Positions 32,511 to 43,897 of a stretch of 64,000 nucleotides of DNA are shown here, in pieces. The notes under the pieces are model-generated. The model had not been told where the DNA came from, ran no database searches, and saw only the letters and a list, made by a program, of their open reading frames with translations. Location: assembly GCA_008802785.1 (NCBI GenBank), contig VUYT01000004.1:310001-374000 (forward strand), given 5' to 3'. The DNA comes from Symmetrospora coprosmae (Eukaryota > Basidiomycota > Cystobasidiomycetes > Symmetrosporaceae). The translations under genes were made by a program, and so were the position numbers. Position 1 is the first letter of the stretch. Each line of letters begins with the position of its first letter.

Positions 32511-35500
32511 GAGACGGGGACGGCCGCAGCTGGCGGCAAGCCGGATCTCCTGCGCAGACGCCTGTCGCATCTTCCCCTCGGCAGTCAGACGCCCATGACC
32601 GCTGGTGCAGCGTCGTCGTCGTCGGATCTCCTGCTCAGCGCAGCCAGCTCTATCCTCCGCGACAGCCAGCCCAGGTCGCCGGACCCGACGCTGGGCGCGA
32701 GGTTGCGGTCCGGCTCGCTGCACCTCCCGCCGTCCGGCCTGGGAACAGCCTTCACGCCCGGCGTGTTCGGTCCACCAGGTTCTGGTGCCTGGACACCGCG
32801 CTCTGGTGGTCTGGGTGCTGGGACGCCGCTCGGGATGCCCGTCGACAATCCCAGCGGGGCCAATGTTCCTCACGACACCTCATCCACGTCAGGCACAGGC
32901 GGCAGCGGAGGAGGTGACGGCTACATGGACGCGGCCGCCTCGCCTACGGGGCGCTCAGAGGACCCAGAGGCAGCTGCAACAATGAGCTCGGTGCTGGATT
33001 TCCTCGACGATGACACCGAGGACCCCGCTGCTCTGGAGCCGTCGTCGTTGGCATCCTCGCGCGCACGACGCGGGACGGTCGGGCCCAGTCTGGCTGCGAC
33101 GGACAATTACGCCCAAATACGCGCGAGATCCCCTTCGCAACCGCAAGTCAAGTCGTATTTCCCGCCTCTTGGTCTCCCTTCCTCCTCTCCCGCTGCTGTT
33201 GGTTCCGCATCAGCATCAGCTGCCCCTGGCACAGCTACTGGCGCACGAAACAGCAGCTATCCCCGCAATTCTTCGCCACCTTCCGCCGCGATGCTTGCAG
33301 GGCCTGGCAACGGCACCAGTCAGACAGCTGGCCTCCTGGTTCCTGGACGAGGACACTCTGGCTCGCTGTCCGTCCCGTCCTCGACGCACCCATCCATACA
33401 GAACTTGCGGCAGACCTACCAGGATCACGGCCTGGCTGCCTCGGGCGCGGTCTCGTCTGCCGGCATGCAAGCAAGCTACTCTTCCAGCAGCAGCATCGAT
33501 GGGTCTCCAGCAGCTACTGCCATCTCGAGCGCAGCTGCTGCTGCTTCAGCTGTTCAGGCGCGCATGCGAGCCAACACGCTCGCTGCCAACCCGTATCTGC
33601 GGAGAGCGCCCTCGTACAACGCGCTGTCGAGCAGCCAGGGTCCTCAAGTCGGTGACTACAGCCAAGATCACCCATCAGGGCGTCACCATCTCCAGCACCA
33701 TCTCGGACCCCTCCAAAAGGAGCAGCCAGACTACACCGCCCAGCCAGATATCGATACGCCTACCCGGACGCTCGCGGACCTCGCCCTTGAGGCGAATTCG
33801 TATTCGGCGTACGATGGAGTCTCTCTGGGTCCTACTGCGTCAAGCTCGCCCTTCTTCTTGAACCGACCGCGGGCGTCAACCATCGGCATCCTCGACGCGG
33901 CCGGCGGGTCCAGCTACGGGATGCATCAGAGCGCCAGTAGTGGAGGCACCGCGAGCGAGCGAGAGCTATTACATCTCAACAGCAACATTCGCAAGAGAGC
34001 AGGGACGACGGCCGGCCCGCCACCGTCTATGGCGGGTGTCCGGACTCCGTTGTACGATGGGAACGCCGACAGCTACCTCGAGTCTGGAGACGTGGCGGAG
34101 ACGGAGGAGGTGAGCCCTTTGCGTCGACATCGGAGGTGCATTGACGGGGATTGCCAGGCATGCTGACAAGTGAAACTTGCCCGCACTGTTTTCGCAGGAA
34201 TACGAGGAAAGTCTCGCTGGCTCGAGCAATCTTTGGTACTCCTCTACGCACGAACCGACTCGCAGCTACGAGCAGCACGCGCACGACGAAGAACAAAGAC
34301 AGGGAGCAGCTGCAGCGCAGCGGACGGGAACTCCTCCTTTGCCCACAGCAGCGACGCGTTCTCTTTGGATCGGCAGTCTGGACAGCAGGGTCACAGCGCA
34401 GGATCTGATGGACACGTTTTTGGTGTACGGTGCTGTCGAGACTGTTCGTCTGCTGCCAGAGAAGGACTGTGCCTTTGTGAAGTGGGTCTCGCCCTGCCGC
34501 AGGTTTGCTTAGACATTGGAAGCTGATACCTCTCTTATACGGTACTTCATTAGCTTCGTTGATGCCTCCGATGCTCATACTGCAAGAGAAGACATCTTGA
34601 CAAAGCACCGTGGTCACATCCAGAGTAAACTGCTCGGCAGTACTGCCGTCCGCCTCGGATTCGCCAAGCAGGAGAGTGCTCCCCAGACACCGGGTACCGC
34701 GCTTCACTCGCGATTAAGCAGTGTCACGCCTGGTATAGCCGTCGCAGCGCCCGTGTCTGGCACCTCTTCCTTGCTGGCGAGCAACAATAGTCCAGGCGGC
34801 ATGGACGGGCATCTGCAGACGAGCCCAACGCGCGCACTTTGGATCGGCACTATCCCGCCCAGCACAACCTCGACCGACCTCTTGAACGTCTTTGCGCCTT
34901 TCGGACCAATCGAGTCTGCTCGAGTCCTCGCCAACAAGCAATGCGGGTTCTGCAACTTTGAGAATCTCGACGACGCGGTGCGCGCGCGAACAGCGCTGAA
35001 CGGCCTCGAATTCCTCGGACCAGAAGTCGGGCCGATCAAGATTGGCTATGCGCGCGTGCCGAACAAGATGCCCGAGGCGCCTACGGTCCTCGACGACTCG
35101 CAGATCCCGGCAGCAGCGGCATACCAGTCGCTCAAGCGCTTGGGAGGAGCGACGGCTGTCCCCCTAGACGAGCAGATTTCGTCTGGGCACCTCGAGAACT
35201 TCAGATCGCCCATGGCGCTGCAGCTTGCCGCGAACGGCCTGAACGCCGTAGGACCGCACTCGGCCGCGGCGCTCACGCAGTCTCTCAAGCCGGCTGCTGG
35301 CCTTTCGCCGAGTGCAGTCGCGCGAGAGTTGGACGCTACTACGCCTCAGCTCGGGGTGCCCATGCCGGGCATCAGCGAGCAGCAGGCGCTAATGCGCGAA
35401 TTGTCGGGTGATGTAGGCGATGCCGAGATACACGCACAGGCTGTGGCGGGTAGGCTTCTTCCGCCCTTCACAAGGTACATGGTGCTCGAATTGGACTGAC

Positions 35501-37600
35501 TAATGTCTTGATGTCGCACTTCTGCAGAAGTACGTCCTCCCGTCTCTTACTACACTTCCATCCCGCCGCCAACGGAGGACCAGTACTGGGCACGCATGCG
35601 CAACCTCGATGCACCCCGATTGCGAGACATCCGGAAGCGTCTTGAAGCGCCCGCGCAACAGGTATCGCAAGCAGAGATTGACGACCTGGGTACTGAGCTC
35701 CTCGACGACATTGTCCAATTGGCTAGCGACTACATCGGGAACGTCATTGTGCAGAAATTGTTTGAGAAGTCAAGCAGTGGTTTGAGGGTGGGTCCAGTAT
35801 CACCCGCAGAGCTCGGTGGACGAGGAAGACGTGTGCTGATGCTCGGGTATCTGGGTCAGCTCGCCATGCTCGAACGGGTTGCCCCTTTCTTGGCGTCTAT
35901 AGCATGCCACAAGAATGGGACATGGGCGGCGCAAAAGATAATGTGGGCATCACAGGGCGAAAGGGCGAAGGCAACGGCGGATGCTGACTCCAATCTACTA
36001 CTCGATCGCGTAGGGACATTGTGACGAGTCCACAAGAGATCCATCTCGTCTGCCATCACCTCCGCCCGTACATACCTCCGCTCCTCCTAGATCAATTTGG
36101 CAACTACGCTGCACAGCTCTGCTTGCGCTTCTACTCCCCGCTGTCAGACTTCCTCTTCGACGCGATGGTCGACCGCTGCTGGTGGGTTGTCTGCACTGCT
36201 AGGCTTAGCTTCTCGCTGCTTTGTCTGACTCGAGCCTCCTTGCTCGACGCAGGGAAATCGCATCCGGTCGCTTCGGTGCGCGCAGCATGCGCACCTGCCT
36301 GGAACACACGAACACGACTCGCCTACAGCACAAGCGGGTCGCCATCGCCATCATCCTGAATTCTGTTCTGCTTGCTGCGAACGCCAATGGAGCTCTCCTC
36401 CTAACATGGCTCCTTGATACATCAAACCTCCCCGGACGGTACCGTCTGCTCGCGACTCGGCTCGCACCGCACCTGTCGCAGCTCTGTCCACACAAAGTCG
36501 CATCTACTACGATTCTCAAGCTCGTCAATCAGAAGATAGACCCGCTGTCGTCCCAGATGCTCGTCGACGCCATCTTTCGGGCCACGCAGTCAACAGTGCT
36601 CGAAGACATCCTCGCTGAGCAGGTCCACGGCTCGTCTTTCGTGAGTCACCGACTGCTGAGGCCGGTCCCATTCTAGCCTCGTCAGCTAATTTTGACGGGA
36701 CTTTCGGCATCAACCCACAGATGTACAAGCTTCTACAGAGCAATCACATCGATCACGCCTCGAAGGAGCTGGCGGTCGGAAAGATCCGCGAAGTGCTGCA
36801 GAAGAGCGCGACTCATCACTCTCCTGCGTACGCCAAGCTGTGCCATGAGGTCGGTCTTCCAGCCCCCCTACTCCCGAACAATCAGACCCCGCATACTCCG
36901 CCAACGGGTAAGTTCGGGAGCCACCGTGGGCAGCAGCCTCATCACCTACAATCGCAACAGCAATATCCGCACTACAATGGCCCTGGATATGGTCCGCCCG
37001 GCATGCCCATGGGTCCGCATCTAACGCCTGGAGGACCAGCAGGGCACCACCATCCGCATACACACAACCAGCATGGTCATGCAGGATCGCCGGCTTTCAC
37101 CTTCCCGTCATTCGGGTCTCCTCTCTCTCCCGCGCATCGTCAGGCATCTCCAGGCGCCACGAGTGGTGGCTCGCCGTCGCCGTCCTCCATGTACGTACCG
37201 CGTCAGCCGTCACCGTACCAACCGGTCTATGGTGGCGCTGCCGGAGCAGACAACCATTATGCTGCGTCATACGGCTCGCCGTACGGTATGGATTCCGGCT
37301 ACGACATGGCATTGCGTCAGCAAGGCGACAAGCAGTCTCACCCGCCCGATGGGTATCCGGTGCAAGGTGAGTACCGGTCGTGGGTCTTTTGGAGCGGAGC
37401 ACTGTTTGATGAGGTATTGTCCACCAGGAAACGGCTACGGTCCCCCTTCGCCGCACTCAGGGTATGGCCACCCGTCGCCGGTGATGCAGGCTGCACCGTA
37501 CCTGCAGCCGGGAGGGCCTTACCTCCGTCCATCACCTACATACGCGCAAGCCGGCCCTTCGCCTCCGCGCGATTACCGCTCCTCTCCGACGTCACGCTGA
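32184..37600 (+). CDS. JSN1/PUF2-type RNA-binding protein: two RRMs plus Pumilio repeats
   Basis: Eight exons give about 1,631 residues; introns 34110-34197, 34482-34553, 35450-35527, 35943-36013, 36182-36252, 36641-36720 and 37367-37427. The N-terminal 640 residues are low-complexity. RRM1 starts RSLWIGSLDSRVTAQDLMDTF and continues CAFVNFVDASDAHTA; RRM2 reads RALWIGTIPPSTTSTDLLNVF, CGFCNFENLDDAVRA. Puf-like repeats follow: DDIVQLASDYIGNVIVQKLFE, IACHKNGTWAAQKIMDI, LLLDQFGNYAAQLCLRF, PHKVASTTILKLVNQK. RRM plus Puf is the hallmark of fungal Jsn1/Puf1 and Puf2, which bind mRNAs, many for membrane or mitochondrial proteins. The tail is Pro/Tyr/His/Gly-rich. Several intron joins rebuild conserved Puf motifs exactly. 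Confidence 0.88.
32278..32314 (+). repeat. Short tandem repeat encoding alternating Gly-Ser in the PUF protein
   Basis: Six-base units of the type GGATCT/GGGTCT/GGATCC encode GSGSGSGSGSG near residue 35 of the PUF protein. The bases are more repetitive than the peptide requires, which suggests replication slippage. Confidence 0.8.
32481..32512 (+). repeat. GGGACA tandem repeat encoding (Gly-Thr)n in the PUF protein
   Basis: About five copies of GGGACA encode GTGTGTGTETGT near residue 105. A second six-base array so close to the first suggests the N-terminal tail of this protein is prone to length change. Confidence 0.85.
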
Positions 37601-38284
37601 TACACAGAGAGCCCGCGTGTACATTAGGCACTTCTCCTGTTTGCCTATGTTATGCGCGTTTGGTCAGGCTCGCCTCATGAGCACCCTGTTCCACCAAAGA
37701 GGTGCGCGACTGCGATAAGAGACCCGTCTCCCTTGTGACAACCGCCGGACCGCGTTGGCGAGTGATCTGCCTACGAGTAGGTTCCCCGCGCACGAGCAAC
37801 GTGATGCACCTCGAGTCGCCAATGTTCAATACGCATTTTCCGGGAAAGGCGCCGGGTCCAGCGGACCCGTTGATCCGATCGAAGCTCACGGGTGCTGATC
37901 CGGCCATGGCCAGCGTTCACCACGTCGAACATCCAGCTGACGGCGTTCTTGAAGCACACAAGTCTGCGTACAAGCTCGTCCATGCTGCCCATGCACAGAG
38001 GGTTGCGCGCCCGGATCGAGTTCCAGCTTCCGCAGGCTCCGCGACGGTGCGGTTTGGGTCTCGACGGAGGTCGCGAAGGTCGGAGAAGATGCGACCAAGA
38101 GAACTGTGCGGCCCAAACAGAAGGTCAAACCCCTCTCAGTTTCTGGGCATGATCCTCTCTCTCTCTCTTTCGTTCCCATCCGAGTACTGTCTGAATCACC
38201 CGTCAAGACCCACACTCCTTTTCAGCTTTCAAGGACCCCTCTCCCCTTCCAAACCCCCTCGCTCTACCTCCCCGGCTGCTCAGT
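37601..38284. other. Upstream region of the first secreted cysteine-repeat gene
   Basis: About 680 bp lie between the PUF stop and the start of the secreted protein gene. A CT-rich run (38,153-38,170, CTCTCTCTCTCTCTTT) and further pyrimidine-rich sequence up to the ATG resemble fungal core promoters of well-expressed genes. No TATA box was identified with confidence. Confidence 0.45.
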
Positions 38285-40485
38285 ATGCGCCTCTCCACCG
38301 CCATCTCCGCCCTCTCGGCCACCGCGCCTCTGTTGGCCCTGACCGCGACTGCATCCTCGGAGGGAGCGACCAGTACCCGCCAGTGGGCACACTACAAGGA
38401 AAAGCGACAGGATGGATCGCCTGCTCGACCGGGAGTCTCTCCCCTCCCAGTCATCGACATCAATGTGTCCATCCAGACTCAGATCAAGGTGATTTGCACG
38501 GCTTCAGGCCGGTTCCAGCGCATCTACTAACCCTGTTGGCGGATCAGAACGATGTCAATGCAGTACTCGACGAGTTCAAGAATCTGCCTGAGAGTATTCA
38601 GGACGTGCTCAAGACCGCTTTGCAGAGGACACTGAACCAGAGCATCTACAACAAATCGCCAGACGAGCAGCTCGCCGCTCTGCAGAAAGCCGTCAGCGAT
38701 TCAATGACCAAGATTGAGAAGTACGTGCACCGTGATGTGATCAAGGGTGAGGGGTGCTGACTGACAATGCGGCCTGACTTGTGCAGGACCATCATCCCGG
38801 CCACACTGCTGGAGATTAGCGCCATGGATGATTCTGGCGACTTTGCCGTGCTCCGGGACTGCGTGCAACAGATCATCGCTATGGGCGGGCGCAAGGATGA
38901 AGCCCAGGGATCTTGCCTGACCAACTCTGGCTTGTGAGCAGTCGACGTCAGTTCTCCGTTGAGCTCCACCTTGTTCTGATTCTGTACACCTTGCACAGCT
39001 CGCTTCAGCACCTGAAGGACCAATTCTGCACTTTTGTGGACCTCGTCAGTCCAAAGTACTGCACACACTGCATTCATTGCTGACCTTGCTGTATGTGGCC
39101 CCTGCCCCCCCCCCCCCCAGAACACCTTCCACGCACCGGCAGACAAGATGAACCAGGCCTACAACGATGTCATGGCTTACCTTGACTCTGTCGAGCTGGT
39201 CCCATCCACCGAGTCGCTCATCAAGTGAGGCCGCTTCCAGTCGCAGACTGTGGAGTAAACGCAGCAGGTCTGACTTGTCTTCCCGTCAGGAACTCGGCCG
39301 AGGCACTTCGCAATGTGGTCCTCTCCACTGCCGCATCAGAGAGAGATGCCGCAAATGCGGTCTTCAACTGCTGGCTGGAAGGTCTCACGATGATAAGCGA
39401 CGTCCCGCTAGCCGAGAGGCAGCAGGCCTGTGTGAACGGCAATGGCAACGTCAAGGGCGTAGGTCACCTCCATTGCTTGCCGGTGTCATCATAGCTTATC
39501 TGTCCCGCGACCTCCGCAGTCTGCTCTCGAGGATATCGAAGAGGCCTACATCAGCCGCGTCAATCAGTAAGTCTTGGCTTAGCCGAGCGGATATCGGTGG
39601 TGGCCGCTTAAGCTGGCATCGCAGCCTGACTGACATTGGTTGATTCGCTGGCCAGATACGCTGGCGCCCTCCCACCCTCTCTCGCCGCCGACGTGCAGAA
39701 GATTGGAGTGGCCACCTTGACGCTCAACATCGGACCTTACGACAACTCAACTCGGACTGCCATCAACGACGCCATCCTCAGTGCTGTTGCGGCCACTTCT
39801 GGCGAGAGCGCCACAATTGTCGGAAACTTGCTCGACTGCCTCAACACCATCTACGACGATGTCCCAACTGAGGAGTGCAATCCCAATGCCGATGTGAGCC
39901 TGCCAACCGTGGTTGTCAGGAAGCTGGTTGACTGACGCACACACACTGCGCTGTCATATACCGCAGCCCGAGGTCCTCCAGCACAACGCCAACATCGTCC
40001 GCAACTACCTCGCCCAGTTTGCATCGACTCTTCCCAAGGTCCTCGTCCAGAACCTGAACGCGACCGTTCAGGCTAGCCTGAAGGATGATCAGGGCGTCGA
40101 GGCCCAGGCTCTGCGCAACGAGCTCCAGGCTCTCTGGGAGCAGGCTTCCCTCGGCAGCGAGTACGAGGCGTGCGAGCTTCAGTTCATCGACTGTGTTGTC
40201 GCGACGGCCGTTCAGGGGTCCGCTACCACGGTAAGTATAATGCAAGAGCTCTTCTTGCGCCTCGCGAGGTTCAAGCTGACTCTCGTTCTCATACTATAGT
40301 CGTGCTACGAGAGCAAGGGTGATGCGTGCCAGAAGCTTCCGGCCATGTCGCCCGATGCCCTCAGCGATAGCGGCAACCCGTACGCAGCCATCATCTCCGG
40401 TCTCGGTGGACAGGGAAGCTGGGGTGGTGCCAGGAGGCACAAGGCCCGTCGCTCTGCCAAGAAAGTGTACACTCTGGCCTACTGA
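38285..40485 (+). CDS. Secreted cysteine-repeat protein of unknown function, paralogue A
   Basis: I do not recognise this family. Ten exons (38285-38488, 38548-38720, 38787-38933, 38999-39044, 39121-39224, 39290-39458, 39520-39566, 39656-39893, 39967-40230, 40300-40485) give 525 residues. An N-terminal signal peptide of about 24 residues (MRLSTAISALSATAPLLALT...) is followed by a possible Kex2 site (KEKR, residues 38-41) and no membrane segment. The body is helical and contains four repeats of about 100 residues. Each has a leucine/alanine-rich helix pair and a closing cysteine pair: C151/C169, C252/C272, C358/C371 and C452/C466. Further Cys are at 185, 445 and 474. The C-terminus is Gly then Arg/Lys-rich. 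Paralogue B lies 612 bp downstream on the same strand. A cell-wall, surface or effector role is speculation. Confidence 0.85.
39105..39118 (+). repeat. Run of 14 C bases forming the pyrimidine tract of an intron
   Basis: Fourteen consecutive C lie directly before the AG acceptor of the intron 39045-39120 of paralogue A. Such a homopolymer is unusual as a polypyrimidine tract, which is normally U-rich. Run length may be unreliable in sequencing, but it does not affect coding. Confidence 0.9.
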
Positions 40486-41097
40486 GTGTCGTCATGATCC
40501 GGGATGCCGCTGGACGGCCACGCGTATAGACTCCTTCAAGTAGTTCGCCTCCGTCTCGCCCTTTTGGTCTTCTTCATACTGCGCACAGGGCGCTGATTCG
40601 ATACAGCGTTGTGCCCTTAGTATTGGACCTTCACATATACCCCTTGGGTACGGCAAATGCATCGCTGTTATCGTTCCGAGCGTTCGCCATCTCGGACATC
40701 TTGTCCAGCTCCTGCCAGTGCCCGCCAGCTGGCTGAAGTTCCTGCGCCTTGTCTCTCCCAAACGCACTGCAATGAAGGTCGAAAGCATGTCGCGGACAAT
40801 ATACATCAGTGCTGACATTGCATTAGGAACGCAATGCTCAACTGCTCGTCGATAGCCTTCCCGTCCGTCCGAGGATAACGTCAGCCCTCCCTCCCCGTCC
40901 CCAACGTTGACGTCCCGAGAGCGCGCCCAGCGCGCGGGACCAAACCAGAGGCGAAGTCGCTCAGGAGCTGCATGATGGGGCCGGGGCAGAGGAGGACATG
41001 ATGGGATCCCTGCTTTGCCTTCGTCCTCCTCTCTTTCACACTACCCTTCAATAGCAGCTGCTCCTTCTTCGAGATCCACCCTCTTTACGCGTACAAG
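40486..41097. other. Spacer between the two secreted paralogues
   Basis: About 610 bp contain the 3' UTR of paralogue A and the promoter of B. A GC-rich segment at 40,910-40,950 with CGCGC repeats is followed by a CT-rich stretch (CTCCTCTCTTTCACACTACCC) just upstream of the ATG at 41,098. The spacer shows no obvious copy of the upstream region of A, so any promoter duplication has decayed. Confidence 0.45.
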
Positions 41098-43573
41098 ATG
41101 CGCAGCCTCCTGCAGCTGCTGGCGCTGCTTCCCGTCGCGCTCACGCTCGCCACCAGCCCGCTCCTCAAGGCACCAGAGCCGCGCGCCCTCTCTGCGCCGC
41201 GCAACAATGTACAACTGCAGCGCGAAGGCGTCAAGAACGACGCTGCTCGTCCGGCCCTGGCTAAGCGCAGCCCTCGCGAAGGGCCCTGGGCCAATTACCG
41301 CCACCTCAGGATACGCGACGGGACTGTCCCGCCAGCGAAGTACTCGCCGCTCCCCGTCATCAATGGCGATACCATCGAAAAGAGCATACAGACGCAGATC
41401 AAGGTGCGCTGCTGGCTTCGTCTTTTTCAAAGCCGCGCTGTGCGGGGGGGGCTTGAGCTGACTCGCCCATGCTGCAACTACGCTCGGCAGTCGGATGTCA
41501 ATGCTGTCTTGCAGGAGTTCAAGAGCTTGCCTGACTACGTAAATAACCTACTCAAAACGGCGCTCTCGAGGACTCTCAACCAGGTCAATCTGAAGCAGAC
41601 GCCTGAAGAGCAACGTGGGTGTCGCGTCCTGACTCCCAGCGTTTGCGCTCGGGCGGCTGCTGATTCTGCCGTCCCTGAACTCTCTCAATGCGCCTCCAGT
41701 CGCTGCCATCTCGAAATCCGTCGACGATGCCATCGAGAAGATCGAGAAGTCAGTCAGCAAATCCTTCTTGCGTGCCTCTGACTCTGATCGCCTGCTGACC
41801 GCCTGCTTATCTCGTCTGAACGCCTTTCCCCCTGCGTAGGACCAGTGTGCCAACTGCTCTCGAGGCCATCAGTGCGATGGATCAGACTGGTGACATCAAG
41901 GCTCTTCAGGCATGTCTTCAGACGATAATTGACATGGGCGGTCGAAGAAGCGACGAGGACGGGACCTGCCTGAGCAACTCCGGCGCGTGCGTACATGTCT
42001 CCCTGCGGCTGTCTAGACTCTTCGAGGGGAAGGCTGACACGGTCTCGGGCCATGCGCAGTACGCTGCAGAGCTTGAAAGATCAGTTTAACGCCTTTGTTG
42101 AGCAGGTGAGAGGATCGGCGGGTACATCATTCTGAAGGAAGGGAGCGGCGAGCTGATCCTGGCCCTGACCTCCTCATCTGGGAACGCAGAACACCTTCTT
42201 GGCGCCTGCCAACAAGGTCAATGCAGCTGCGGACGAGGTCACCAAGTATCTCGATGACCAGGTTTTAGTACCATCCCTAGAGTATTTGATCGGGTGAGTC
42301 ACCAATGGTGCCACGCACCTACTCTGTACGAGCAACCTTTGTGCTGAGGCCTCTCCACCACACAGGAACGCCACCGAATCGCTCAGGAATGTCGTCCTCA
42401 CCACGGCAGCCAAGGAGCGCGATGCTACCAAGAAGGTCTTCCAGTGCTTCATTGATGCTCTGACTATGATCGCCGATACCCCGTACCAAGATCGGCAGGA
42501 GATTTGCGTTGAGGGTGGTGGTACTGTGAAAGGCGTGAGTTTCGAAAGTCGACAAGGCCCGACGTGACCGAGCACTGATGAGGCTCGTTGGCCACCGTAG
42601 AGTGCCCTTGGAGACATCGAGGAAGCCTACCAGGCCCGTATCAATCAGTTCGCAGGTGTTCTGCCGCCGAACCTCGTTACCAACATCCAGCAGATCGGGT
42701 TGGCTACGTTGACGAGTGGGTTCCACTTAATCCTGCATTATCAATGTTTGGAGCCGAGCTGACATGCCCGCCCTGCTGTCAGCCAATATCGGTCCCTACG
42801 AGAAGGCTACCCGGGATCGCATCAACACGGCGATCTGTAAGTGGCTTGACGAGAAGATCTGACCGTGCTGAATCTGATCCGGGACTTGGCAAGACATAGA
42901 GCTGATGATCATCGTGTGCTGCTGCAGTGAGCGCGGCAGCAGCTTCTTCAGGCGAGAGTGCCACGATTGTGGGCAACCTCATTCGCTGCTTGAATACGAT
43001 CTATGACGACACGCCGACCGACACCTGCAATGCGAACCGTGATGTGGGTAGACAGAGCCTGATCGTATGACGAGCCGAGTCTGCGTAGCGCTGAGCAATT
43101 CTGTTCACTTTGCTTTCTTGCAGCCTGTGGTCCTGCAATCCAACGCCAACGTGGTACGCAACTACCTTGCGCAATTCGTATCTACTCTGCCCAAAGTGCT
43201 CGTCGAGGCACTGCGTACGACGGTCGAAAGCCAACTGCACGGTGACACCGGACCCGAAGCCGAGTCACTGCGAGCGGATCTGCAAAGCCTCTTCGAGCGC
43301 GCCTCCCTCGGAACAGAGTATGAATCTTGCGAGCGCGAGTTCATCGACTGCACGATACAGGCAATGGTGGCCGGCACAGCGACGACGGTGTGCTATGAGC
43401 AGCGTGGCCCTGCCTGCCAGGCCCTCCCAGAGCTGTCACCCGAAGCCCTTGATGACCCGAGCAACCCGTACGCAGACATTATCGCTGGGCTGCCTGGCGC
43501 AGGAGGATGGGGAGGAGCAAGAAGGCGTGCGGCGCGGAGGGCGGCCAACCTCCTCAGCGGCCGACTAGCTTAA
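41098..43573 (+). CDS. Secreted cysteine-repeat protein of unknown function, paralogue B
   Basis: Eleven exons (41098-41403, 41491-41614, 41700-41748, 41840-41986, 42060-42105, 42190-42293, 42366-42534, 42601-42715, 42783-42836, 42928-43043, 43124-43573) give 559 residues. The signal peptide (MRSLLQLLALLPVALTLATS) precedes a basic stretch with a candidate Kex2 site (ALAKR). From SDVNAVLQEFKSLP on, the coding length equals that of paralogue A codon for codon (458 codons). All four closing cysteine pairs are kept: LQACLQTIIDMGG...C, VFQCFIDALTMI...C, LIRCLNTIYDDTPTDTC, FIDCTIQAMVAGTATTVC. Seven introns are shared with A, two are found only in A and three only in B. Function unknown. Confidence 0.85.
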
Positions 43574-43897
43574 GCACAAAGAGGTGGTATTCCAGGACTA
43601 CATAGATTTGGTCACATCGAGACCTTTCCCCGGGCAGCAGGGAGCGCGTCATGACGCGGCTCGGCTAACACGTCAAAGCGGAGGCACTCCACTCCATACT
43701 AGCATATATGGATATGTATTCACGGTCGTTACTGCTATTCTGTCTTTGCAATCAAGTCTTCGATGTAGACCTTGAGTATGTGTCATCACTCCCGCGTGCG
43801 AGGCGAGGATGCGCGTGCCTGATCAGAGCCTGAGGAAGCGTGACGTCTGTCTGCTGCTCAATGGCTCTTCCTCCGTCCAGCGACTGGCTAAGCAGCA
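43574..43897. other. Intergenic region upstream of LRO1
   Basis: About 320 bp lie between paralogue B and LRO1, both on the plus strand. A local AT-rich segment (43,700-43,740, ATATATGGATATG) may serve as a terminator or TATA-like element. Nothing else could be supported. Confidence 0.4.

Noticed and set aside
38285-43573. Paralogue pair read as hydrophobin or classical hydrophobic-surface-binding (HsbA) genes
   Set aside because: Hydrophobins have eight closely spaced Cys and about 100 residues. HsbA proteins are short and single-domain. Neither fits 525-559 residues with four spaced Cys pairs, though a distant HsbA relation of one module is not excluded.
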